NCBI GenBank assembly: GCA_910578645.1
Contig: CAJTQI010000001.1
Coordinates: 558,001 to 622,000, forward strand
Length of the DNA: 64,000 nt
Source: an uncultured Lachnospiraceae bacterium
GTDB taxonomy: Bacteria > Bacillota > Clostridia > Lachnospirales > Lachnospiraceae
Direction: 5' to 3'
In this document: piece by piece, positions 45,810-55,712 of the stretch
Layout: each line of letters starts with the position of its first letter
Numbering within the stretch: position 1 is the first letter of the stretch
The notes under the pieces: generated by a model
Told to the model about the DNA's origin: nothing
Seen by the model: only the letters and a program-made list of their open reading frames with translations
Database searches by the model: none
Made by a program: the position numbers and the translations under genes

Positions 45810-46913
45810 TTGAAGAAAATCTTGCATATGACTCCGCCGGATATCAATAACGGAGTCTATCGTTATATTTTCAATCATATGCCATATATTGACCAAAACG
45901 AGTATTGTTTTGAGTTTCTGACGCGTAACCGACAGGATTTAATGGCAACAAAAGAATATAAGCAGTATCATTTTATGATTAGGTCTTTTCAGAATACAGA
46001 AAGAGAGTCTAAAATAGGTTTGCACGAAGAAATGATGGATATATTGGGTTCAGGATATGATGTAATCCATTTACATACCAGTTTTTGGAGGGGATTTTTG
46101 ATTGAAGAGGTCGCCATGGAATTGCAGATTCCCCATGTCATTGTGCATTCACATAGTACAGGTATAGATTTTACAGATGAAGAGGAACGAAATAAGTTAT
46201 TGCAGATTCATGAGGGATATAAGCAAGCTTTTGGCTTTAACAAAGCTACGGATGTCTGCGCGTGCTCCAAGTTGGCAGGTGAATGGCTTTTTGGCGCCCA
46301 GATTCCAAGAGAAGAGATTAAAATACTGCCAAATGCCATAGAGGTTGAGAAGTATCACTATCAGCCGAAAGTCAGAAGAAAAATGCGGGAGAAGCTTGGC
46401 ATTGAAAACAGGATTGTGATTGGAAACGTGGGTAGATACTGTTATCAGAAGAATCACCGTTTTCTGGTCAGGGCTTTTTCAAAGGCATTGGAACAAAATC
46501 CCAAGCTTTTTCTTATATTAATTGGCCAGGGGGAACTAGAAGATGGTATTTGTGCTTTTGTGAAAGAATTAGGGATAGAGAACAGCGTCCTTTGCCTGGG
46601 ATGGCAGGCTAATATAGAAGATTATCTGCAGGCGATGGATGTTTTCTGTCTGCCCTCTCTTTTTGAGGGATTTCCCATTTCTGTGATTGAGGCGCAGGCG
46701 GCGGGCCTGCCTTGTTTTGTTGCGGATACGGTTACGAGGGAAGCAGGGATAACGGATTTAGTCAGTTTTATGCCTTTAGATGAGGAAATATGGTGCCATG
46801 CACTGGCCGGATGTCGTGCAGAGCATAGCAGAGAGCGGGTGGACGAGTTAATTGGCAAAAAGGGGTACGATATTAAGATGGCAGCAGGGCGCTTGAGGGA
46901 GTTATATTGCTAA
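45810..46913 (+). CDS. GT4-family glycosyltransferase
   Basis: A 367-residue GT4 glycosyltransferase, EpsF-like. It starts at a TTG seven bases after AGGAGG. H-V-I-V-H-S-H-S-T-G, C-S-K-L-A-G-E-W-L-F-G, N-V-G-R-Y-C-Y-Q-K-N and L-F-E-G-F-P-I-S-V-I-E-A (with E-x7-E) are typical. It is the last gene before the terminator at 47032. Confidence 0.9.
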   Translation: MKKILHMTPPDINNGVYRYIFNHMPYIDQNEYCFEFLTRNRQDLMATKEYKQYHFMIRSFQNTERESKIGLHEEMMDILGSGYDVIHLHTSFWRGFLIEEVAMELQIPHVIVHSHSTGIDFTDEEERNKLLQIHEGYKQAFGFNKATDVCACSKLAGEWLFGAQIPREEIKILPNAIEVEKYHYQPKVRRKMREKLGIENRIVIGNVGRYCYQKNHRFLVRAFSKALEQNPKLFLILIGQGELEDGICAFVKELGIENSVLCLGWQANIEDYLQAMDVFCLPSLFEGFPISVIEAQAAGLPCFVADTVTREAGITDLVSFMPLDEEIWCHALAGCRAEHSRERVDELIGKKGYDIKMAAGRLRELYC

Positions 46914-47031
46914 TACAACAAATAATTAATTTCTGATACATTGACGCAGGATGACAATATTTGTTGCACTGGTTATTGTCCAGATATATTTTAGAACTTA
47001 TTGCATAAGTATCACAATAGTTTAATTTTCG

Positions 47032-47071
47032 AGGAGTTATCTGTAAATTAATTGCAGAAAACTCCTTTTTT
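47032..47071 (+). terminator. Rho-independent terminator closing the glycan island
   Basis: AGGAGTT (47032-47038) pairs with AACTCCT (47060-47066), and inside it TCTGTAA pairs with TTGCAGA (one G-U pair) around a 5-base loop, with a single A/A mismatch between arms. A run of six T follows. The 118 bases between the GT4 gene and this hairpin also hold a 9-base inverted repeat (46916-46924 / 46958-46966). Confidence 0.85.
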
Positions 47072-47116
47072 ATGTACGATATAACTACAATAATAAAATA
47101 TAGAGGAGGCACTATC

Positions 47117-48112
47117 ATGGCATACCAAACAAAAATGCTCTTCAGGACATCATTACAAGATATAGGTGACATGAGTGGACATGGCTCCTACTGTTCATCG
47201 CCCGATATGATTGTCCATTCCCTGGTGAAGAATCCGCAGTCAGAATTTGGCGCTAATTATGACAAAGACCCAAATGAGAAGGTAGATACGTCCAGTCGCG
47301 CGAATACAATCTATACACGGGTAAAAAGCATGCAGGAGTCTTCGGGGGCTACTACCGGATATATTAGGCTTTACCGTGCCAGTATGTCCTTGTTTATGAA
47401 TACCGACCAATGGAAGAACAATAAGCTGCGCACATCCGATGGCAAGGAGTACGTTATTGTGACCTCCACAGAAAATGGAGAGATTGCAGTTGGAGATGGT
47501 GTGTTGGTAGTGGACGGCACCAAGCCCCATTTCTGTATGGTGGGCATTGTCAATGATTCCGAGCAGGAAACACTTCCCAATAGGTTTTCCAGTTATGACG
47601 ATTTCGTTATGTGGGTTCATAGTGAGCGCTGTGTTGCAGTGCGGAACTTTTCTTTGCAGAACTCCGGACAGAAATACGATTATGAGAGTTTATACTATTT
47701 TACCAACCCAGAGAGTAGGGCACGGCTTGGTACGATTCTGGTGGAGGCTTCAGGATTGCCGAAGAGAACGGTATTCGGTTTAGTGAACAAAGACATAGGT
47801 ATGGATAAATGGACTGAGTTTGACCCGGATAATCCGGCGAAGAGGCAGGTGACGGATTCGGCGTTTCTGGAGGAAGGATTTGACGGATACGTGAAGATTT
47901 ATGCCCGTCTTCCTCAGGGACAGGTGTGGCCTGCCAGTGCGTCTCTTGTCACCACATTCTGGATTAGCGCAGAGGAAAAGGAAAAAATGCTGCAGTTTGC
48001 CAGACCTGTGCACCAGGTACTTTTAAACAGAAACGCATTTGAGAGCCTGGATAGGAGCGATGGAAATGGCAGGCTTGTGAAAGTGGGTTTCTGTGAGACA
48101 TTGTATATTTAA
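47117..48112 (+). CDS. Unknown soluble protein, first gene of the LamG unit
   Basis: A 331-residue protein I do not recognise. It has a clear AGAGGAGG site before ATG 47117; the in-frame ATG at 47072 lies inside the preceding terminator region. No signal peptide or membrane segment is seen. It has an aromatic, Asp/Gly/Ser-rich mixed composition with a C-terminal F-W-I-S-A-E-E-K-E-K-M-L helix. It sits upstream of the LamG/transglutaminase-like protein and probably forms an operon with it. Confidence 0.6.
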   Translation: MAYQTKMLFRTSLQDIGDMSGHGSYCSSPDMIVHSLVKNPQSEFGANYDKDPNEKVDTSSRANTIYTRVKSMQESSGATTGYIRLYRASMSLFMNTDQWKNNKLRTSDGKEYVIVTSTENGEIAVGDGVLVVDGTKPHFCMVGIVNDSEQETLPNRFSSYDDFVMWVHSERCVAVRNFSLQNSGQKYDYESLYYFTNPESRARLGTILVEASGLPKRTVFGLVNKDIGMDKWTEFDPDNPAKRQVTDSAFLEEGFDGYVKIYARLPQGQVWPASASLVTTFWISAEEKEKMLQFARPVHQVLLNRNAFESLDRSDGNGRLVKVGFCETLYI

Positions 48113-48232
48113 TTCTGCGAACATACCCTTTGTTCACTGGGGGTAGAGTAGATGAAAAAGAACATATGCTCCCTAAGCTGTTTTGTCCAAGACAGACTTG
48201 GGGAGGAATCATCATACAAAGGAGGGCGGTTT

Positions 48233-51200
48233 ATGGATTATCCGTATCAATATGCGGCTTTGGTACTTGACGGCAGGAAAAGGGCAGAAAGCAGTTCACA
48301 AATTGGCATCAAATTTGATGGAACAGAATCTTTTACCATAGATGCGTGGGTGAAATTGGACGAAGCAATAGCCAAGAAAACAATCATCTCACAAAAAGAT
48401 GGATTCAGTTTAGGGTTGGATGGGAAGCGGATGTTTTTCCAGATATCAGGTTTTCCTTCCGCATATAGCAGGCAGCAGGAGGATGCATTTGCTCCCGGTG
48501 AATGGGTGCATCTGTGCGCTGTCTATGATACTTCGGCAATTACACTATATATCAATGGCGTTTCTGATACTTATGTGGCGATAGGCGGAACAGGAAGCAG
48601 TACAGCGGAGCCTTTTTTCTTTGGAGAAAATCTGAGTGGAGCGCTGCGGTATGTGAGGATTTTCCACTGTGCCCTGCACAGCGACCAGGTTACGGCGTAT
48701 TTGATGCAGACAGACTTGGATGATAATATATTCCGCGGCTTGCTCGCAGCTTATTATGATTTCTCCAAAGTACCGGCGCAGGAACGGATTAAGGAGCAGA
48801 AGATTACACTGGAAGATGCAGGGATGCAGCAGCTTTTTTCTACCGGAGCCATGTTTGAGGGTAATTCTTTTCTTACCATAGACGGAGAACCGGATATCAA
48901 CCCGGCAGGGCAAGGGAATGACTCTTATACGATACAATCCTGGATATTTTTACAGCCCAATGAATTTGAGAAACGACATACAATTTTTTCAAACGGAGAT
49001 ATCAATGGCAGGGCCGGGATGTCATTGTTTATCGAGCAGGAAGAGGGCGGTTACTATGTAAAAGGGCTGCGCGCCAACGGGACGGATGTGGACGATATAG
49101 TAGTGTCATCTGCGTCGGTGCAGCCGAACCAATGGATAAATATTGCGGTGACATATGACGTTGACACGATGAAACTGTATGTCGGGGGAAAACTAAGCAA
49201 CACGCTTGCGGGTTTATTTCCCATTCCTGTTAACCTGTATGCCAGTCAGCCGAGGATTGGCTCGGAAGTATTGGAAAATGACGTGAATGGGCAGGATTGG
49301 ATGACGGGATGCATCTCCCGCCTGGATATCTGGGAGAGAGCGCTTTGTGTGGATGAGATTGTCCGCTATGCGGGAGAAGCGCCGGAAGTAGATACACAGA
49401 CGCTGCTCGCAAGCTATTCTTTCCATCAGAAAGACGCTTCTAACAGTTGTAATGGCAAGCTTCTTGGAGAGCATAACGGTTTAATCTTCAGCGAAGTGGG
49501 CGTGAAAGTGGCACAGGGATTGTATTTCCAGGAAAGCGGAGTTACAGATATGGAAAATGACGCTGCGGTATACGCAGAACCACTACAGTCTGTTCAACTG
49601 GCACAGTTCAGGGAAGCGGCGTTGGGGACAAGGGATTTCTCTGAGGAAGAGGATAAATTTTTCTATACGGTAACGTCGCATGTGTTAGGGGATAGGCTCT
49701 ATTTTGTAGCCCATGACAAGGATGCATCCTATACATTATGCTATGGGGATGCGGATGATATTGACCCTTTGACCCAGTGGTACATTGAATTAGTGCTGAT
49801 TCTTGTGGGCGGTGTGCTCGGCATTTTATTTGGGGCGAAGATAGACGGCTCCAGGAAGAAGCTGCTTGGTATTGTAAAGAGTATTGTCAGGAATCCGAGG
49901 GTTCTGACACTATTTGCAAAACAGATTACGGTAAATGCCATTATTGAATTTTTTAAGATTCTGTTTAATTCGGGTATGCTGACTGACCTGTTGCGAGCAG
50001 CTCTCGCCGGGTTTAGTTTCTGGAAAGTTGCCTACATGGTTGCCAAGATGATTGCCCTGGTGGCGGCTTCTGCCGTGGGTGCATGGGCAGTGTATGCCGT
50101 TCGTCTGGCGACGCTTGTGGGCGAGTTGGTTTATCATTTGACGAAGTATCCTGGCAAGAAGGAAAAGAAAAAAGAAGTGCAGACGTTAGGGTTAGCTTCG
50201 GTACGCTTTCATCATTCCCTTCCGGGGGATGCCACGGTGCGGCTAAACCTGGAGAAGTGGAGAGCCGTTCCGGTTCCCGAATGGACAAGCAGCAACACCG
50301 GACAGTCCCATGCAGCCTATTGTCTGAATATGCTTGCCACGAAAAACTCATGGGCGGAGTATGCTTTGTCAGGCACAGAATACGGAGACTTGGATGTATC
50401 TGCCGTGCAGGCTGTTAAGATTCAGGCGTCCTTCCATAGCAGCAAGGCCGAATCCTTTACAAAACAGGTCAGGTGCGTCAATGTAAGCCAGGATAAAATT
50501 TTGGGTGATTCCGGTACGGTTACGGTACATATGTCAGGAGGCTCATCCGTGCCAACGTATGTTACCTTTACTTTTAATGCCCATCGCCTGGCAGCGTCGG
50601 GCGTGAGATATGTGGAGACAGAGTTTGAATGGCAGGAGAAGAACTCCGCAGGAGAGTGGCAGGTGATTGCCAGGACAAAACATCATATTTATGTGATATT
50701 GGGTCAACCGCAGCTTCCGTGGAGCAAGACCCTTTTCCCATGGGTGGAAGCGCTCCGGTATTCCTGTAAGTGGGCAGCGGGAGCGGTGACGAAGGAAGAT
50801 GTGGCGAAGAAAATTGTCACACAGGTAAATGAAGCGCTTGGACTTTACTATGATATTGACAGCGGCGATACAAGCTATGTGGAAGAAATCATGCAGAGCT
50901 TAGGATTTAACCTTACGGCTTTCCTGGGGCATTTAAAGAATAAGATGTATTCTGATGTAGTTAACTGTATGGACTGTGCCACAATCTGCGCCACATTTGC
51001 AAATGCGGTGGGCTGCTTCCTCAGCGAGAAAAGAATGTACACTACGGTTAACGAAGAGGGATTTTTGTGCAATAAGATACAGGCGATAGGGTACGAGAAA
51101 TGGGAGGTGCCATTTGACGGAGGATTTTCATACCATGAAGTATGCATGATGGAACCACTGCAGAAAGATGTCCGGCCGTCGTCGGTGGCGGAGAACAATT

Positions 51201-51454
51201 ATTATGTATATGATGCCTGCCTGAAACTAGATGCAAGTTCTACGCCGGGTTCAGATTCAGGAAGGATTGCACATTTGCCCACAGGGATGCACTTTTCGGA
51301 GTATAATGATAATGTGGCATCTGTCTCCAATATACCAGAATACCGCTCTTACAGGGAGCATCTGGCGGCCAACGAGGAGAAAGGGATTGAATATTGCCGT
51401 TATTTCTATTGGTATAATAATCGCACTGACCTAATATATAAGACAGTGATTTAA
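48233..51454 (+). CDS. LamG / membrane / transglutaminase-like multidomain protein
   Basis: A 1073-residue protein, start at ATG 48233 behind AAAGGAGGG (an ATG at 48152 is possible). Residues about 1-170 and 215-390 are LamG/concanavalin-like domains: each has a W-V/I-x-L or W-I-F-L strand, then E/Q-W-V/I-x-x-x-V-x-Y-D and L-Y-I/V-x-G. Hydrophobic stretches at about 515-540 and 595-640 could span the membrane. Near the C-terminus a transglutaminase-like triad is visible: Cys915 in D-C-A-T-I-C-A, His968 in S-Y-H-E-V and Asp994 in Y-V-Y-D-A. No N-terminal signal peptide is present. It may be a cysteine peptidase or cross-linking enzyme; that is inferred. Confidence 0.65.
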   Translation: MDYPYQYAALVLDGRKRAESSSQIGIKFDGTESFTIDAWVKLDEAIAKKTIISQKDGFSLGLDGKRMFFQISGFPSAYSRQQEDAFAPGEWVHLCAVYDTSAITLYINGVSDTYVAIGGTGSSTAEPFFFGENLSGALRYVRIFHCALHSDQVTAYLMQTDLDDNIFRGLLAAYYDFSKVPAQERIKEQKITLEDAGMQQLFSTGAMFEGNSFLTIDGEPDINPAGQGNDSYTIQSWIFLQPNEFEKRHTIFSNGDINGRAGMSLFIEQEEGGYYVKGLRANGTDVDDIVVSSASVQPNQWINIAVTYDVDTMKLYVGGKLSNTLAGLFPIPVNLYASQPRIGSEVLENDVNGQDWMTGCISRLDIWERALCVDEIVRYAGEAPEVDTQTLLASYSFHQKDASNSCNGKLLGEHNGLIFSEVGVKVAQGLYFQESGVTDMENDAAVYAEPLQSVQLAQFREAALGTRDFSEEEDKFFYTVTSHVLGDRLYFVAHDKDASYTLCYGDADDIDPLTQWYIELVLILVGGVLGILFGAKIDGSRKKLLGIVKSIVRNPRVLTLFAKQITVNAIIEFFKILFNSGMLTDLLRAALAGFSFWKVAYMVAKMIALVAASAVGAWAVYAVRLATLVGELVYHLTKYPGKKEKKKEVQTLGLASVRFHHSLPGDATVRLNLEKWRAVPVPEWTSSNTGQSHAAYCLNMLATKNSWAEYALSGTEYGDLDVSAVQAVKIQASFHSSKAESFTKQVRCVNVSQDKILGDSGTVTVHMSGGSSVPTYVTFTFNAHRLAASGVRYVETEFEWQEKNSAGEWQVIARTKHHIYVILGQPQLPWSKTLFPWVEALRYSCKWAAGAVTKEDVAKKIVTQVNEALGLYYDIDSGDTSYVEEIMQSLGFNLTAFLGHLKNKMYSDVVNCMDCATICATFANAVGCFLSEKRMYTTVNEEGFLCNKIQAIGYEKWEVPFDGGFSYHEVCMMEPLQKDVRPSSVAENNYYVYDACLKLDASSTPGSDSGRIAHLPTGMHFSEYNDNVASVSNIPEYRSYREHLAANEEKGIEYCRYFYWYNNRTDLIYKTVI

Positions 51455-51464
51455 GGGAGGTACT

Positions 51465-51941
51465 ATGGCAGATATAAAAGAGAGATATGGTTTTTCATCA
51501 TGGCCTGTTGGCAGCATTATGGAAGAAAACGGGATGTCCGTCAACTGCCGCCTGGAAGAGGATACAGGATTTGAGCTGCTTGACAGGAGAGCGCTGCCTT
51601 GGCCGAAATCTTATGAGGACATCTATCAGAGCAGGGAGGATGCGGACATCCGTATTTCGGTTAGAGTCATTAACTGTGAATCTTTTGAGGAGGCAAAAGA
51701 GCAGCTTGCCAGTCATTTATCACAGTGTGCGGCTTATAAGCTTCCTCAGGTTACAGGACGGATGGATGCTTTTTCAGCGGATATTGCTTTCGGCGCGGCG
51801 GACGGGTCAGGGAAAGCAATTCGTGCGGTCAGGGGAAATGCTGTGGTTCTGGTGAGAAATATCGGACGAAGGGCAATTGATTTGTTTCCTGTATATGGGA
51901 TGTTGAATGAGAGGATTCATTTGGCGAGAACAAAGAAGTGA
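51465..51941 (+). CDS. Small unknown protein, last gene of the LamG unit
   Basis: A 158-residue protein starting 11 bases after the LamG gene, behind GGGAGG. Mixed alpha/beta composition, two central Cys, no membrane segment. I do not recognise it. It might be an accessory or immunity-like partner of the LamG/transglutaminase-like protein, by position only. Confidence 0.6.
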   Translation: MADIKERYGFSSWPVGSIMEENGMSVNCRLEEDTGFELLDRRALPWPKSYEDIYQSREDADIRISVRVINCESFEEAKEQLASHLSQCAAYKLPQVTGRMDAFSADIAFGAADGSGKAIRAVRGNAVVLVRNIGRRAIDLFPVYGMLNERIHLARTKK

Positions 51942-52108
51942 TAACGGTGTGTATTGGTTTCTAAATAGTTGTATGTTATTTATATATTGTTTTTGTTTTC
52001 TTCATGTGGTATGTTGACAGTAAGCTGATATCCATGGCTTTGCGCTTTAGCGGCAGATATGTTGCATGGCGGCAGAATTATATGAGTTTCATGTGGAGGA
52101 AACAAACA

Positions 52109-53362
52109 ATGTCTTTTTGCATTTATGGCGCCGGTATTGTCGCATCAAGCGTCTACACGGCAATAAAAGCATTATATCAGAAAGAACCGCTCTTTTTCCT
52201 GGTGTCTGACCCGGAGAATAAGGGTGGTATATCAGAGCAGTCACCAGAAGGGCTTGACGGGATTCCTGTCAAGTCCTTGTCTGCGTGGGAAGAAGAATTG
52301 CAAAATGGAACAAGCGACCTGGCAGTGCCAGAATATTATCTCATTGCCACGCCGGAAATACACCACGCAGCCATCATGGACTCGTTGCGTTCTTTGGAGA
52401 AGGTACAGCCAGAAGATTTTCGGATGATTCCTATTACCGATGAAGCAGAGAATAAATTGATGGACGCATATTACAGAAATTTGCCCGGGCATACCACGGT
52501 GTCCGAATTGCTTGACGATGGGTATCAGGTGACAAATAAAATGAATAGGCGCTTTTGGCCGTCGCAGGGAAATAATGTTTTGATGCATGACAGCTCGGTG
52601 CAGGTTTTCCAGGCCAAGTCCCATATGGATAAACAGTTAAATTATCAAAAGCAAGGCGGATGTTCAGATAATCAGAAGGATTGTAATTTGAAACACAACG
52701 AATCAGGGCAGGGAAACACAAAGTACCTGCACATGGACTACATATATCCAATTCAGGTCGGCGGGGCCCTCACGGAGCAAACCATTGCAAGCCTTCGGGA
52801 TGACGTAGGGGATAATATATCTGTAAAGAACCGTAATTATTGTGAGCTAACGGCGACCTACTACGCCTGGAAGCATAGCCCTGCAGCGTATAAAGGGATA
52901 TGCCATTACCGGCGCATTTTTGATATTAATGAGGAGCAAATGCGGGCGTTGTTAGGCATGGGAAAGGAGTGGGATGTCATACTGCCCTATCCTACGGTGC
53001 ACTACCCGGATATTTCGGTACAGCATACCCGTTATGTAGCTGAATCGGATTGGAATGCTTTAATGCGGGCGCTACAGGAAGTTGCCCCGGAATATTGGGA
53101 AGCGTATAAGGAAGGTATTTCCGCCGGGGAACATTATTTTCACAATTTTAATATGCTGATTGCCAGGGCGGAGGTGTTTGATGATTATTGTGACTTCTTG
53201 TTCCGCGTTCTTGAGCGGACGGAGGAGCTGGCAACACCGAAAGGGTGGGAACGCTCCGACCGCTTTGCAGGGTACTTGGGAGAAAACCTTACCACGCTGT
53301 ATTTTCTAAAGAACCGTGATAGGTGGAAAACAGTGTATGCAGGGAAGATTTGGCTGACATAG
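52109..53362 (+). CDS. Rossmann-module / DUF4422 glycosyltransferase
   Basis: A 417-residue protein. Residues about 1-120 form a Rossmann module (F-C-I-Y-G-A-G-I-V-A). Residues about 220-417 match DUF4422, a group of GT-A-like glycosyltransferases: I-Y-P-I-Q-V-G-G-A, N-Y-C-E-L-T-A-T-Y-Y-A-W-K and I-C-H-Y-R-R-I-F. ATG 52109 follows GGAGG; the longer frame from 52004 lacks a site. It sits alone between the LamG unit and the defence unit. Confidence 0.82.
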   Translation: MSFCIYGAGIVASSVYTAIKALYQKEPLFFLVSDPENKGGISEQSPEGLDGIPVKSLSAWEEELQNGTSDLAVPEYYLIATPEIHHAAIMDSLRSLEKVQPEDFRMIPITDEAENKLMDAYYRNLPGHTTVSELLDDGYQVTNKMNRRFWPSQGNNVLMHDSSVQVFQAKSHMDKQLNYQKQGGCSDNQKDCNLKHNESGQGNTKYLHMDYIYPIQVGGALTEQTIASLRDDVGDNISVKNRNYCELTATYYAWKHSPAAYKGICHYRRIFDINEEQMRALLGMGKEWDVILPYPTVHYPDISVQHTRYVAESDWNALMRALQEVAPEYWEAYKEGISAGEHYFHNFNMLIARAEVFDDYCDFLFRVLERTEELATPKGWERSDRFAGYLGENLTTLYFLKNRDRWKTVYAGKIWLT

Positions 53363-53416
53363 TCATGGAAAATGAGATATAAAGTTACCTTTTATTATTT
53401 ATTTACGAAAAGAATA

Positions 53417-53445
53417 TTGCAATTTATCATATAGGATGTTATGAT
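53417..53445 (+). promoter_or_regulatory. Promoter of the helicase-DUF2290 unit
   Basis: TTGCAA (53417-53422) and TATGAT (53440-53445) are spaced by 17 bases, close to sigma-70/A consensus, and would start transcription near 53452, about 110 bases before the helicase gene. This gives the defence unit its own expression. Confidence 0.55.
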
Positions 53446-53561
53446 GTACCAAATAATAAACAGGTCTTTATTCTTGGTGCATATTATACGGTCTGGGCGG
53501 TTCTGCAAGAGATTCATATAAATTGGATAAATGATACAAATTAATAAAGGGAGTAATGCTG

Positions 53562-55712
53562 ATGGTTTCTATTATAACAGGCGTAACACACAAACCAGCA
53601 TCTAGTCAACAGTTAGAATGTTTTTTTGCTAATCATAAAGATTGGGAAGGCTATTTGTATATTGGCTATCCGGTTATTGGAACGGCGGATGGAGCATACC
53701 ATATCGATGCGGTTTATCTATCGAAGGAAAAGGGATTGGTTATTTTTAATCTAGTTGAAAATGATAATCTTGAAGACTATCAGGATGAACAGGACGACAG
53801 TTATAACAAGATAGAAGCAAAATTAAAGAGTTACAGGGATTTAATGTACAGGAGAAATTTGTGCGTTAAAATATCAGTTATTACATTTGCGCCATGTATC
53901 CGGGAAATAGCAAGCATTAGTGAATATCCTGTATGTAATGAGAAGAATCTGGAAAGTTGTTTAGACAGTATACAATGGGACAATCCGGAATATTTTGAAA
54001 AGCTGGTGGCTGTTTTACAGTCTGTTTCTACAATCAGAAGGAGCAGGCGTAAGAGGATTACCCAACAAGAAAATTCTAAAGGAACCAAACTAAAATTACT
54101 GGAAGATTCTATTGCAAACTTGGATAGCCAACAGAGCAAGGCAGTGATTGAAACCGTAAAGGGAGTACAACGTATCAGGGGGTTAGCAGGTTCTGGCAAG
54201 ACAATTGTTTTGGCGTTGAAAGCGGCGTATTTGCACGCACAGCATCCCGAATGGAAAATAGCTGTAACATTTCATACAAGGGCGTTAAAAGGACAGTTTC
54301 GGCAGTTGATTAATACTTTTACAATTGAACAGACCGGGGAGGAGCCGGATTGGGATAATCTTCAGATTCTTCATGCGTGGGGTGCTCCTGGCGGTGAATA
54401 CCAGAATGGAATCTATTATACATTCTGCACTATGCAGGGAATTGAATACTATGATTATATGGGCGCGAAAAAGATGTACACAGATAATACATTCGGGAGA
54501 ATATGTGAAAAGGCTTTGGGTGAAATGACAGAAAGCTGTGCTGTATATGATGCACTCCTAGTGGATGAGGCGCAAGACTTTTCACCATTTTTCTTAAAAA
54601 TATGTTATGAGCTGCTAAAAGAGCCGAAGCAGTTAGTATATGCATATGATGAATTACAGAATCTTAGTTCTCAGTCACTGCCATCGCCAGAAGAAATATT
54701 TGGTAAAGATGAGACAGGGAATGACAGAGTGTCTTTTTCATATGATGAGGAGGGTAAATCTAAACAGGATATTATATTAGATAAATGCTATAGAAATTCC
54801 AGACCTGCGTTGGTGACTGCCCATGCGTTGGGATTTGGCGTCTATAGAGAAAAGGGAAACAGTTCAACAGGAATTGTCCAGATGTTTGAAAATAAAGAAT
54901 TATGGGAAGAGATTGGCTATAAGATTTCAAATGGGCAGCTGGGGGATGGAGAGAGAGTAGTCTTGGAGAGAACCGGAAAGAGCAGCCCGGAGTTTCTTGA
55001 AAATCATTCTGCTTGTGATGATTTAGTAATGTTTAAAGCGTTTGAAAGTGCACAGGAACAGGATGAGTGGGTAGCGGCTGAGATACAGAAAAATATACAA
55101 CAAGACGAGTTAAGGCGGGATGATATTATTGTCATTAATCCGAATCCGCTTACAACACGTAAAAGGGTGGCTCCAATCCGTAATTTGTTATATGAGAAGG
55201 GAATATCTTCGCATGTGTCAGGTGTTGATACATCACCGGATATATTTTTTACAAATGAATCAGTTGTTTTTACCGGAATATACCGGGCAAAAGGCAATGA
55301 AGCGGCAATGGTGTATGTTATTAATGCGCAAGACTGCTATACTTCCGAGAAAGAAAATGAGATAGCTGCAGTGAGAAATCGTCTGTTTACTGCAATTACA
55401 AGGAGCAAGGCATGGGTTAGGGTTTTGGGATTTGGCAGTGGCATGGAAAAATTGATGCAGGAGTTTGAAGAGGTGAAGAAGCACAATTTCAAATTGGATT
55501 TCATTTATCCAACCCAGGAAGAAAGGAAAAGGATGAATATTGTTAACAGGGATATGAGTAATACACAGAGAAATGTATTAAAAAGAAGACAGAACAGTGT
55601 GAGTGATTTAATTAAAGGATTCGAGGAAGGACAGCTTTATTTGGAAGATTTCGATGATGAGCAAATTGCTAAGTTGAGGGATTTGTTGGTAAAGGGCAGG
55701 ATAAATGAGTAA
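53562..55712 (+). CDS. Superfamily 1 helicase of a Helicase-DUF2290 defence pair
   Basis: A ~716-residue helicase. The N-terminal ~190 residues may be a NERD-like nuclease-related domain (Y-I-G-Y-P-V-I-G ... H-I-D-A-V-Y-L). Walker A is G-L-A-G-S-G-K-T near residue 207, Walker B is L-L-V-D-E-A-Q-D near 332, and late motifs I-Y-R-A-K-G-N-E-A and F-T-A-I-T-R-S-K are UvrD-like. GGGAG is eight bases before ATG 53562; ATG 53556 is also in frame. It overlaps the DUF2290 gene by 8 bases. Helicase plus DUF2290 is a described anti-phage system (Rst_HelicaseDUF2290). Confidence 0.85.
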   Translation: MVSIITGVTHKPASSQQLECFFANHKDWEGYLYIGYPVIGTADGAYHIDAVYLSKEKGLVIFNLVENDNLEDYQDEQDDSYNKIEAKLKSYRDLMYRRNLCVKISVITFAPCIREIASISEYPVCNEKNLESCLDSIQWDNPEYFEKLVAVLQSVSTIRRSRRKRITQQENSKGTKLKLLEDSIANLDSQQSKAVIETVKGVQRIRGLAGSGKTIVLALKAAYLHAQHPEWKIAVTFHTRALKGQFRQLINTFTIEQTGEEPDWDNLQILHAWGAPGGEYQNGIYYTFCTMQGIEYYDYMGAKKMYTDNTFGRICEKALGEMTESCAVYDALLVDEAQDFSPFFLKICYELLKEPKQLVYAYDELQNLSSQSLPSPEEIFGKDETGNDRVSFSYDEEGKSKQDIILDKCYRNSRPALVTAHALGFGVYREKGNSSTGIVQMFENKELWEEIGYKISNGQLGDGERVVLERTGKSSPEFLENHSACDDLVMFKAFESAQEQDEWVAAEIQKNIQQDELRRDDIIVINPNPLTTRKRVAPIRNLLYEKGISSHVSGVDTSPDIFFTNESVVFTGIYRAKGNEAAMVYVINAQDCYTSEKENEIAAVRNRLFTAITRSKAWVRVLGFGSGMEKLMQEFEEVKKHNFKLDFIYPTQEERKRMNIVNRDMSNTQRNVLKRRQNSVSDLIKGFEEGQLYLEDFDDEQIAKLRDLLVKGRINE

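Noticed and set aside
53562..55712. Housekeeping UvrD/PcrA helicase
   Set aside because: The N-terminal extension and the overlap with a DUF2290 gene fit the defence pair better.
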